Part shown: one piece after another, positions 10,707 through 20,811 of the stretch
Position numbering within the stretch: position 1 is the stretch's first letter
Layout: each line of letters starts with the position of its first letter
Assembly: GCA_029204045.2 (NCBI GenBank)
Contig: CM055063.1
Span: 27,535,721-27,599,720, forward strand
Origin: Tillandsia leiboldiana
Taxonomy: Eukaryota > Streptophyta > Magnoliopsida > Poales > Bromeliaceae
DNA length: 64,000 nt
Reading direction: 5' to 3'
Translations under genes and position numbers: made by a program
The notes under the pieces: model-generated
Database searches by the model: none
The model's input: the letters and a program-made list of their open reading frames with translations, nothing else
What the model was told of the DNA's origin: nothing

Positions 10707-11766
10707 CAAGGAATAAAGTGCCGTGGCACGGGGGAGTGCCGTGGCACGGGGGCGTGCCGTTGTCCGCCTGGCACGATACAGCATGGGCACGCTTCCGTGC
10801 TGACACGTGGCACGCTTGCGTGGCGATACATACGCATGACTTCTCAGTGGCACGCTCTGGCACGCTTTTTTTATTATTTTTTTGTTCCCAATAAGCTTTT
10901 ATAATGTTATTTTGAAAAATTTAGTCAAATAATTATGAATATTCACTACATATAACTTACTATACAAATCAATTAATATAGTGATAAGTTTTTTTATATG
11001 TAAAAAAAAATTTATTCCTCATAGAAAATAGAAATTAAAATATAATAATAAAATTTACAAGCAAAATTTATTTAAGAAAGTTAGAAAAAAAACAACATGA
11101 TGAAAAAAAACAATATGAGTAATAAATTATATGACAAATAAATTAAACAAATTTAAGTATCAATTGATTTAATTTAACTTTTAATTTTATTAGTATTTTT
11201 AATCTTTTAAATTTAAAAATAAAATTATTTTTATCGCAAATCTTATATAAAATACTATATCTATCCAAAATAATTAAAAATTTAATTATATAATAATTAA
11301 ATCAAGTATATCTATTTTTAACTTTTTATAAACTACAGATAAAAAATTATCTAATTTTATTTTTTTTTAAAAAAAAATTACAAATTAAAAATATTCAAAT
11401 AAAAGAAAACTACGGGTACAAAGGTCAATTCCCAAAAAAAAAATTTAAAAAAAAATCGAATGAAGGACATAAAGACCTATAAAAAAAAAATCTACCAAAA
11501 GAAAAAAAAAAACAAATAAAAAACACAAAAACCCACCAAATAAATAAATAAATAAATAATTTTTGTTTTTTTTTTAAAAAAACAATCAAAACTGAGAGAG
11601 TGAGAGAGAGAGAGAGAAAGAGAGAGAGAGGGAGAGTGGGAGTGGGGGCAGCAAGAAAAAAAGAAAAAAAAAAAAGAGCGTCACGTGCCGCCCGATACCC
11701 ACGCGGGTATCGCGCTTTCTCGGTACGTGCCGCTCCGAGCGGCACGGGGCGGTACTTAAAACCCAG
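10707..11766. mobile_element. hAT element, GGCACG long subfamily (nested)
   Basis: This 1060 bp copy starts CAAGGAATAAAGTGCCG and ends with a diverged terminus TACTTAAAACCCAG. It has a perfect 8-bp duplication CCTTTATC (10699-10706 and 11767-11774). It runs in reverse orientation to the copy at 24539-25788: CCTGGCACG-rich blocks at the left, AT-rich core, GATACCC/GGGTATC palindromes at the right. It includes GA-rich microsatellite sequence near 11595-11640. Non-coding. Confidence 0.88.
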
Positions 11767-11853
11767 CCTTTATCCCTCTCTCATCTCTTATCTTCACTTC
11801 TAACTTTTCTTCTCTTCTACGCTCTTTTTTCTTTCCTCTCACATCTCTCCCTC

Positions 11854-12823
11854 TGTTAATAAGACCAAAAATATTGCCACGTGGTTAGAAGCACGAGCGA
11901 GATGATTGAGCTGATAAGATCAAATTAAAGGATGACACGTAACACAGAATGGTCAGATTAGTCAACTGATGAAATAATGAGCTGATGAGAGAGGATTATA
12001 TTTTGACGGAAGATGAGTTCTGATCAGCTGTCCAAGTGAGAAGGTTGGTTATCAGTTCCTTTAGCCGATAGATAACAAGAATTAAAAATAGGATCGATTT
12101 TCGGCCTTATGAGCCGAATAGGATGTGCACCGAAACCTAGAGGGAGTAGTTCTGGAGATGGACGTGGCAAAGTGATAAGATCCCGTCACAAATGCCTGCA
12201 TGGCATGTAACGTCCACTATCGGTGGTTGCCAAAGATTATTCAATAACCGGGAATGAACGTGAATGGAAAAGGCGATACTATGTTTGGAGATAGGGATTC
12301 CCGAAGAAAGGAAATTAATAGATTTGTAACAATTTTCAGTAGAATATGTCGTTATCCTAGACGCCAGTTAAGTTTTGTACGTGTATAAATATAGAGTTTT
12401 TTGTAAAAAGGGGTCCTGCAATCGTATAAGCCAGCGACCACCCTGCTTTTCAATACCTTCAATTCCTGCATCTACAACTTTTTTAGATTAAGATTTACTG
12501 CTTTTCTTTATAGCTTTCTTTACTGTTTTCCTAAGAGTAGTCTTAATCCTGTAACTAATTTCTTTTTGAGCAATATAAGATGATTCGGTCCGATTGAACT
12601 GAGTCGATTCTTTAAAGCCTTTTTGAGGAATCGTTCGATAGATAGTCCGGCTCTTCTAGGCCGAACTCCGTACTGTGTTTGATTTAAGAGAACCTGGCCT
12701 AGCAGATCCCTACTCGGCCTAATCGTTTATTTTTGGCACGCGGCGCATTCCAGAGGGTCAACATTCGGAGACGATCGAAGACAGGATAGGGTCAACGGTC
12801 AACGCAATTTTTTGGCCCAAACA
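11854..12823 (+). mobile_element. Solo LTR of a gypsy element related to the one at 1-2439
   Basis: A 970 bp sequence from TGTTAATAAGACC to GGCCCAAACA, flanked by a perfect 5-bp duplication CCCTC (11849-11853 and 12824-12828). It has a TATA box at 12384-12391. Its right third resembles 1980-2439 (GGCACGCGGCGCATT, GCCGAAC, AGAGGGTCA). No internal domain. Confidence 0.9.
12384..12391 (+). promoter_or_regulatory. LTR TATA box
   Basis: TATAAATA about 440 bp before the LTR end, matching the position of the TATA box at 1949 in the related LTR. Confidence 0.5.
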
Positions 12824-14320
12824 CCCTCTATTCTTTTTTCCTTTCTATTTTTTCCTCTCTTTTTTCCTCATAAATTTTTCTTTAATTTCTTTTTTCAATC
12901 TTTATTATTCTTTGATCACTTCGTTCCTAAAAGAAAAGGTAAAGAAATAGCAAAATTGAAGATCTACTTATTAGGTAAGTCAATAAATTTACTTCTTAAA
13001 TTTTTTTTTCATACATTTAGAATATATTCAACTTGTAATATTCCTTTTGTGAAGAAATATAAAATTATACAAATTTTTATTAACAATTTACAAAAAATCT
13101 GAAAATACATCCACTTGATTTAGTCTTTATATGGTCCATTTTTAATTTTCTTGGATAGATTTAGTATTTTGTGTGAGATTTATGATATTTTTAACTTTGA
13201 AAATTCTATTATTGGATTTAGAAACATGAAAATTCTAATAAAATTAAAAACTAAATAGAATCAATTGATATTTAAATTTGTTTAATGTATATGTCTTATG
13301 GTTTATTGTTAAATTTTCATAAATAGATCACATAATTTTTCTTATTTAAATTTAAGAAAAAGTAATTTTCTTGGACGAATTTGCAAATTTTGCATAAAAA
13401 AAAAAATTGACGATTTGTATTTTATAATTTTTAAAATTCTAAAAAAATAAAAGATAAATAAAAAAAAAAATAGAAGTTAATCAATTTTTATCATAAACTT
13501 GCTTAATTTATTCATCGTGTGATTTATTATTAAATTTTCATAGACAGATCTTACAAATTTTTTAAAAATTTTAGAAACAATAGTTTTCTTCAATTTTTTC
13601 AAAATATTTTTAAAAAATTTTGAAAATGAGAAGGACTATCAGCGTACTTACGATCCTATTCTAGTTAGTCTAATCATCATGAAGTCCTTCATCAAATCAA
13701 TACAAATAGATCTTGCAAAATTTGGTAAGAATTTAAAGAAAAAATAATTGTCTTTATGAGTTATAGCTATATTTTACTTCACATATAAAGAATACTACTA
13801 CTAAATTAAGTTATTAACTAGTAAATTAGTAAGCTATTATTGACAATAGATCAAGACAAACCAATATATTGCAAAAATTTATAATTATTACTCTAAAACT
13901 TTTAAAATAATATTATAAGACTTCATTGGATCCAAAAAAATAAAATAAGGTCGTGCCAAAGTGTGCCGCTATGAGGTTGTGCGTACCCGTCAGCACGCGA
14001 GCATGCTGTGTGTCGGCACGCAAGTGCCTGTGCCGTACCATGCCAGGCAACGGCCGGCACGCCCCCGTGCCACGACACTTTAATCCTTGGTACAAACGGC
14101 TATGATCGCTTTTCTTCGTCATTAAAAGAGTCATGGATAAGATTGCTAGGCTTTGGTGCCAAAAGTTAGGGTTTGATTTTGCTCTCTTAGGGTGCGTTTG
14201 GTTCGGGTTATACTGCCAGGATTACAAGCAATCCTGTCAGGATTACTACGTTTGGTTCATCCAGTCTGTAAACTGGTCGATAATGTAGCATTACAAATGG
14301 TGCAAGATTACACCAAAAAT

Positions 14321-14625
14321 CAAGAATTTAAGTGTCGTGGCATGGGGTTGTGCCGAAAACTTGCTGGCACGGTACGGCACGGTGCGTGCCGGTCACAAAA
14401 AATACATGTGCCGACACATAATGGCATGAAATATTTATTTTCTTTAGCAACAAAATTTTCTAATTGTTTATTATGTATCACTTTATTGAAAAAATTACTT
14501 AGTAATTTGAAGAAACAAGAGTTTTGAGCTGTGCCATCGGTACGGAGGCTGTATCGTGCCGGTATCTTGTTGGCACGATACGGCACGGTGGATACGGCCC
14601 GTGCCGATGGATACTTAAATCCTTA
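14321..14625. mobile_element. hAT MITE, short GGCACG subfamily (copy 2)
   Basis: This 305 bp copy is in reverse orientation to the copy at 4043 and shorter than the usual 344 bp. The left end CAAGAATTTAAGTG and right end ATACTTAAATCCTTA are diverged. The 8-bp duplication CCAAAAAT is perfect (14313-14320 and 14626-14633). Confidence 0.9.
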
Positions 14626-15240
14626 CCAAAAATATTACCGAGCAGAGAGGTAGGTATCTTGTATTACTGATGGCATGTAATCTTGCGTGTTATGTAAATT
14701 AACAATTTTACCCCTCCAACTCTCCAAATCCTTTCAATATGTTCCTCTTCGCACGAATCCTTTCAATGTGTTCCTCTCTGCTGCCAACATCACTGCCGAG
14801 ATCACCACCGCCACCCTTTCTTCCCCCGACACCAACACCGTCACCGAAGTCGCCGCCGACATCGCCACCGCAACCCTCTCTGCCACCGATATTTCATTTT
14901 TTTTATTTATTCTTACATGGGTTGAAATTATTTTTTGGCTATATAATTTTTTTTTTCATGTGTGGTCATTTTATTTATATTGCTTATTAATAAAATTAAT
15001 TCAAGTGCAAATTATATTAAGTAGTTTAGTAAAAAAAAATATTAAATATGACCTAAAGGGCAATTTTGGAATAGACTACTCTTTATTGTCGGGATTACTG
15101 AATTTTATAAATTGAACCAAACATTGTAATTCTATATACACTGTCATCTAGCATTACATTACTGCATTAAACCAAATGTGGTAATACAGTATCAATAGTA
15201 ATATGATTCAGAAATCTCAGATACCTGGTTATATTGAAAT

Positions 15241-16431
15241 CAAGGTTCGAAGTGCCGTGGCACGGGGGCGTGCCGCTCGCCGCCTGGCACGGTACGGTAC
15301 CGGCACGCTTGCGTGCCGACACGTGGCACGCTTGCGTGCCGATGGATACGCATGACCTCCCAGTGGCACGCTCTGGCACGTTTTTTTTTGTTTTTTTTTT
15401 TCCCAATAAGCTCTTATAATATTGTTTTGAAATGTTTAGTCAAAAAATTATGAATATTGGCTATATATAGCTTACTATACTCACCAATTAACATATTGAT
15501 ATTTTTTTATATATATAAAGTACAATGGAGTTTTTTTTCAAAATAACCCTCTAAAATTTTATAATTTGCGAAATAATCTTATCAAAATTTTATTTGTAAA
15601 ACTAACCCTATTTTTGTCATATCAGCTTGTCATATCAGCGCCACATACAGAAGGGTCCCCGCCTTTAGCTATAATTTTCATGATTAAGTTAATTTCAAAC
15701 AAAATTACAGAGAGATACGTAAATAAAATGGGAATGTGGGTACGAGTCAGATTTTTAAGAGATTTAGGTTGTTATTGTAGAAAGATAAGATAAAATGAGA
15801 ATGTGGGTACCGATTAGATTTTTAAAATATTTAGATTGTTATTATTCATTAACTAATATAAGAAGGAAAAGAGATAAAAAATATTTTTAAACATAAAATC
15901 TAAATCTTTAAAAGATTTAGATTGCTATTAGTTAGTAAATAATAACAACTTAAATCTTTTAAAAATCTGATTTATAACCACATTCTCATTTTATCTTATC
16001 TCTTTGCTTTTTATATCAGTTAGTAAATAATAATAATCTAAATCTCTTAAAGATACTCACATTTACTAACAACCTAAATTAGTTAGTGAACAAAATAACC
16101 TAAATCTCTTAAAGATTAAAACAAAAAAACAAAAAATATGTACCATACAATATGTGATTTTTTAAAAAAATAACAAAAAAAAAATACTCTACACATGTGA
16201 TTTAAAAAAAATAAATAAAAAATAAAAAATAAAAAAATAAAAGGAAAAACTGCCGTGCCGCTCGGCACGGCACGGCGATACCCTGTTGGGTATCGCCATG
16301 TCTCGAGCGATACCCAAAGGTATCGCTCGAGACAGGGGGGCTGATACCCCGCCCTTGTACCGTGCCCCCATTTGAGGGGCACGGTACGTGCCGCCCGTGC
16401 CGCTGCGGCACGGGCAGCACTTTAAACCCTG
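15241..16431. mobile_element. hAT element, GGCACG long subfamily (left arm of an inverted pair)
   Basis: This 1191 bp copy starts CAAGGTTCGAAGTGCCG and ends CACTTTAAACCCTG, with a perfect duplication ATTGAAAT (15233-15240 and 16432-16439). Its interior contains a repeated AT-rich unit (AAGATTTAGATTGTTATTA-like) not present in other copies except 17374-18553, which lies in the opposite orientation. Palindromes GATACCC/GGGTATC occur near the right end. Confidence 0.92.
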
Positions 16432-16479
16432 ATTGAAATAACATGTAATGCTACAAAACTCAAACGAAACACGTCCTTA

Positions 16480-17365
16480 AACACATCCTACCTCTTTGGG
16501 AATAAGATGTCTCCTTATGGTTCCATCTCTTCACGAGAAAGGACATCCTTGTACTAAACCCTAATCTAACTCTAGATATTATCTATTTTATTAAACCCTA
16601 CTTCTCATACATGTGGTTTTGTGCCATTGGACATGGCTAATTTGCACCATTTGGTGCAAATATCTGATTGTAGAAGTCTAAAAGCTTAAACAATCTGAAT
16701 CGTTAGACCATATAGGGTTCAAGTATCTGGATTAGACATGCCTAGAAATATTAAACTCTTTTCAAGTTTAGATCAGTTGTTAATTAGATATACTTAAACA
16801 ACTATAGCTTACCTAATATATTCTAATCTAATATATATATATATATATTTCAATATAAATAAATTTTATTTAATCTAATTACTTTCAATTAGATTTATGT
16901 AAGAAATTTGAACCCTTTGCAATTTAACCCGATTTTATTTATTCTAGTAAATATAATATAAAACAACCATATGTTATTTAGTCTAATTTAATCTAATCTA
17001 TTATATTGTAGTATATTTATCTCCTCTGCCTCTTATGTGACAAAAGAGTCACCGTAACGCCAAATGGCCTCCAAAGCTAAATGATAGATCTGCATTTCCT
17101 GGATGGTGAAATGAGTAAGTTGGGTTCCATTTTTACTTTGTTAACTTAACTACTGCTTTCTAATAGAAATGTTTTTGTATTGTTCACCTATTAGTGTTAC
17201 ATCCTCAGGCTGCAGTCAACATATCTTCTTATAAATGTTTTTAACTGTCTATGCACTAGATGTTTATGAAGAAGTATATCCTCGTTTTCAGTTTGTCAAG
17301 TCATTATAATAATCATGGTACTAATCATGTATAGGGTTCACTAAACAAGTTCCATGAGAAACATA
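16480..17365. other. Unassigned sequence between two facing hAT copies
   Basis: AT-rich intron with an (AT)n stretch near 16832-16850. It forms the loop between the inverted copies at 15241-16431 and 17374-18553. No domain or RNA gene seen. Confidence 0.4.
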
Positions 17366-17373
17366 CTTTAAAT

Positions 17374-18553
17374 CAAGGAATTAAGTGCCGCCCGTGCCGC
17401 GCGTACCGTGCCCCTCAAAGAGGGGCACGGTACGGGGGGTGTCGCACCCCCCGTCTCGAGACAGAGCGATACCCTGTTGGGTATCGCGTGCCGTGCCGAG
17501 CGGCACGGCAGTTTTCCTTTTTTTTTTTTTTTTTTTTTTTTTAATCACATGCGTAGAGTATTTTTTTTGTTATTTTTTAAAAAAATCACATATTGTACGG
17601 TACATATTTTTTTGTTTTTTTTGTTTTATCTTTAAGAGATTTAGATTATTTTACTAACTAATTTAGGTTGTTAGTAAATGTGAATATCTTTAAGAGATTT
17701 AGATTATTATTATTTACTAACTAATATAAAAAGTAAAGAGATAAAGATAAAATGAGAATGTGGTTATAAATCAGATTTTTAAAAGATTTAAGTTGTTATT
17801 ATTTACTAACTAATAGCAATCTAAATCTTTTAAAGATTTAGGTTTTATGATTAAAAATATTTTTTATCTCTTTTCCTTCTTATATTAATTAATGAATAAT
17901 AACAATCTAAATATTTTAAAAATCTAATCGGTACCCACATTCTCATTTTATCTTATCTTTCTACAATAACAACGTAAATCTTTTAAAAATCTGACTCGTA
18001 CCCACATTCTCATTTTATTTACGTATTTCTCTGTAATTTTGTTTGAAATTAACTTAATCATGAAAATTAATTTACGTATCTCTCTGTAATTTTGTTTGAA
18101 ATGAACTTAATCATAAAAATTATAGCTAAAGGTGGTCCACCGTCTTTAGAAGGCGGTGACCCTTCTGTATGTGGCGCTGATATGGCAAGCTGATATCGCA
18201 AAAATAGGGTTAGTTTTACAAATAAAATTTTGATAAGATTATTTCGCAAATTATAAAATTTTAGAGGGTTATTTTGAAAAAAAACTCCATTGTACTTTAT
18301 ATATAAAAAAAAATATCAATATGTTAATTGGTGAGTATAGTAAGCTATATATAGCCAATATTCATAATTTTTTGACTAAACATTTCAAAACAATATTATA
18401 AGAGCTTATTGGGAACAAAAAAAACAAAAAAAAAAACGTGCCAGAGCGTGCCACTGGGAGGTCATGCGTATCCATCGGCACGCAAGCGTGCCGGTACCGT
18501 ACCGTGCCAGGCGGCGAGCGGCACGCCCCCGTACCACGGCACTTCGAACCTTG
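17374..18553. mobile_element. hAT element, GGCACG long subfamily (right arm of an inverted pair)
   Basis: This 1180 bp copy starts CAAGGAATTAAGTGCCG and ends CACTTCGAACCTTG, with a perfect duplication CTTTAAAT (17366-17373 and 18554-18561). It is nearly the reverse complement of 15241-16431, sharing even the unusual GGTTCGAAG terminus. It has an extra GGTGGTCCACC...GGCGGTGACC stem near 18129-18165 that the partner lacks. The different duplication shows it inserted independently. Confidence 0.92.
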
Positions 18554-18776
18554 CTTTAAATAAGAGAGTAAGAAAAGTAGATCAACCAAGATCATAGTCA
18601 TAAGGTAAAATATTTATCTTCATCTTTCTTAAACGCTTAGATTGCCAATTTTCCTACATTTTAATGGATATGATTTAAACAAGAATAATTTAATCTTCAT
18701 TTTAACAATTTATATCTCTGCACAATTAACAGATGATATGCCTAGTAAATCCCACGTAAAAATTATTTGTGGATAC

Positions 18777-19113
18777 CAAGGAATTAAGTGTCGTAACACG
18801 GGTCGTGCCAAGAACTTGTTGGCATGATGCATGTCGTACCGTGCCGAGCCGATGTGTGTCGGTCACAAAAATATCCGTGCCATCACACTATGACAAAAAA
18901 AATTTATTTTCTTTGGCACCAATATATTCTACTTGCTTATTACATAACTTATATCAAATCTTTTACACTTTATTGAAGTAACTAACTAATTTAAAAAAAA
19001 AAAGAGAGACTTTTGAGTTATGCCATCAACACGAAGGTCACATCGTGCCGATACCTTGCCGGCATGGTACGGCACAATGGGCACATCCGTGCCAATGGGC
19101 ACTTAAATCCTTG
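18777..19113. mobile_element. hAT MITE, short GGCACG subfamily (copy 3)
   Basis: A 337 bp copy from CAAGGAATTAAGTGTCG to GCACTTAAATCCTTG with a perfect 8-bp duplication GTGGATAC (18769-18776 and 19114-19121). It is more diverged than copies 1 and 4. Confidence 0.9.
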
Positions 19114-19121
19114 GTGGATAC

Positions 19122-19630
19122 TCTTCCTACCAAATCAATACCATGTTGGCATAGTAATATTGTGCGGCACTCAAAACGCAATGAATCATTTCCTATGTTC
19201 ACATGTACGAGGGAAAGGGATTTCTACACAAAAAGAGGTTTTTGAGCATTTCTCGGCACAATCAAATATTCACCATATTTTTAACACTCTGAGTGATTCA
19301 CCATTTTTAGCGGATATTCAATACCTCCCCTGCAGTGCCAACATAGTTTGGATGTGCCAACATAGTTCTACAAGCAGTTTTTATGTGGGATTATTTTATG
19401 AAAGAACAATAAACTATATATGAGCACCACATACCTCACCTAATATGGTATATTTTAAGTTATAATTAATAATAGAAGAGGAAAATTGACTACTTAAGCA
19501 CAAAAATAGAAATACATGGTGAATTCAATTGTGCTAAAAACAAAAATTATTGCTAAAAGTAAGTGCTAAATTCATTTAAAAACCATAAATCAACTTACTG
19601 ACAACAAAAAATCAAGGATAGAAGGTAAAC
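19122..19630. other. Unassigned intronic sequence upstream of an exon acceptor side
   Basis: Ordinary AT-rich intron. No terminal repeat or coding domain recognised. The ORFs at 19013-19423 are chance reading frames that overlap the MITE end. Confidence 0.4.
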
Positions 19631-19796
19631 CTTCAGTTCATATTTTCTCAATGTCTTAATGACAAATCTTTCATCCTGTGAAAGATAGAATATGCTCCCA
19701 CTTTTCCCTGGTGAAGAGAGCTCCTTTAAACCATCACCCCCACATATGGACATCATGTAATCTGCAGCATCAATCTTAAACATTTCCCGAAGGTTC
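19631..19796 (-). CDS. PIP5K: PIP5K exon: start of kinase N-lobe with glycine-rich loop
   Basis: This 166 bp exon has acceptor ATATTTTTAG above 19796 and donor GTTTACC at 19630. It encodes NLREMFKIDAADYMMSICGG, then DGLKELSSPGKSGSIFYLSQ and DERFVIKTLRKYELK. LSSPGKSGSIFY is the nucleotide-binding loop of PIPKs and FVIKT carries the conserved ATP-binding lysine. The first base completes an Arg codon split across the intron; the exon ends in phase 0. A 617-bp intron separates it from the 20414-20581 exon. Confidence 0.93.
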
Positions 19797-20059
19797 CTAA
19801 AAATATAGTTTGATGGAAAAGATCAATTAGATGAAGAAATTGTCAAATGTCACTTGATCCAGGAACTTGTAGTGAAGAGTTGGCTGCCATCTCAGTATAT
19901 GAAGTTACTTCTACTGTCCAACAGGTAGGGATCAGATGTATAAGAAGAGTAGAAATCTCTTACAATAGTTGTAGAATCTTATTGCAATTGCCCATTTTCA
20001 TAAACCAGTTGATTTAAAAACTTAGAAAGCTGGCATATCATTGATCAATAGATGAAAAA

Positions 20060-20388
20060 TAGCATAAATTGTATGGATACCCCATGTACTACTATCCTGC
20101 TATTACAATTTAGTCCCTGAACTTTTTACTCAAACACTTCAGTCCCTGCACTTTCTCACATACTCCTGGCCACTAATGCCTTTGTCCTATAAAACGACCT
20201 TTTACGGGTACACAGAAACCAAAGAAGTCATTTTATAAAAGGAGAATTCATAGAAAAAAATGTTATTTTTAATGTTTAGAGATGAATTCCAATATTTTAA
20301 AACACTCAACAGAGAATAGAGTGTTTAAATACAGGAACTAAGTTGCAATATCAGAATAGTACAGGAACTATCTAAACATTTTATGCCA
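20060..20388. mobile_element. MITE with ~60-bp terminal inverted repeats, next to an exon
   Basis: The ends TAGCATAAATTGTATGG and (reverse complement of the right end) TGGCATAAAATGTTTAG continue into inverted similarity for about 60 bp, including AATTTAGTCCCTG against AACTTAGTTCCTG. This looks like a Mutator-like or other long-TIR MITE. I could not read a clear target duplication. Its right end is about 25 bp from the splice donor of exon 20414-20581. Confidence 0.65.
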
Positions 20389-20413
20389 CCGAATATAACA
20401 TATTAAAGAGTAC

Positions 20414-20581
20414 CTAAAGACCATAGGGCAGTAGTCCTTCCAAAAGAAACTGATAGAGTTATGTGAAGGTGTATATTGCGAACCCTCCTTAGGGAAATAC
20501 ATTCTTATTCTTGCCCGAGGACCAAAATCAGAAGAACGAACCTCGCGCACAGGGACAGGTGTAATTTTTCCAACTGTGTAC
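20414..20581 (-). CDS. PIP5K: PIP5K exon: N-terminal part of the PIPK domain
   Basis: This 168 bp exon has acceptor GATTGTTCAG above 20581 and donor GTACTC at 20413. It encodes YTVGKITPVPVREVRSSDFG, then PRARIRMYFPKEGSQYTPSH and NSISFFWKDYCPMVF, ending with two bases of Arg. In PIP kinases this follows directly after LQLGIR of the previous exon, which indeed ends exon 40630-41734. FxWKDYCPxVFR is a conserved PIPK N-terminal motif. The intron upstream of it is 20,048 bp and filled with transposons. Confidence 0.93.
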
Positions 20582-20605
20582 CTGAACAATCACATCAATT
20601 ACATA

Positions 20606-20803
20606 AGAAAACTATGTAGAAAGTATTGATTTCTTATTGAATCAAGATGAATTACAAAGATATATATATACATAATATTTCTATAATGAGATATCTAATT
20701 TAGGAAAGATAATTTAGGAAAGGTGCCTATAACTATGCTAGCTAAATAGAAACATAATATATATATATAATCTTTCCATAACACTATACAATCTTTCTAT
20801 AAC
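20606..20803 (-). repeat. 3' LTR of Copia 1
   Basis: Matches 26491-26690 almost base for base, including GGAAAGATAATTTAGGAAAG and the AT microsatellite whose length differs between copies. Confidence 0.9.
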
Positions 20804-20811
20804 ACTCCCCC

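Larger units (their letters stand above)
10452..14099. mobile_element. hAT element, GGCACG long subfamily, carrying two nested insertions
   Basis: Starts CAAGGAATTAAGTATC and ends ACACTTTAATCCTTG, flanked by a perfect 8-bp duplication GTACAAAC (10444-10451 and 14100-14107). It holds a nested hAT (10707-11766) and a solo LTR (11854-12823). Between 12830 and 13100 it has a pyrimidine-rich leader followed by TACTTATTAGGTAAGT, shared with the transposase-bearing element at about 34853-34868. That looks like a transposase 5' non-coding exon and its splice donor. No transposase coding sequence remains. Confidence 0.88.
14190..16476. mobile_element. PIF/Harbinger-like non-autonomous element split by two hATs
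   Basis: The left end GGGTGCGTTTGGTTCG and the right end CGAAACACGTCC form imperfect inverted repeats with a TTA target duplication (14187-14189 and 16477-16479). This TIR and 3-bp TTA target are typical of PIF/Harbinger MITEs. Removing the hAT copies 14321-14625 and 15241-16431 leaves a host element of roughly 0.8 kb. An ORF at 14687-15115 inside it is low-complexity (Thr/Ala-rich then Phe-rich) and unlikely to be a gene. Confidence 0.75.

Noticed and set aside
14687..15115. 142-aa ORF rich in Thr/Ala then Phe
   Set aside because: It lies inside a Harbinger-like element and shows only low-complexity sequence.
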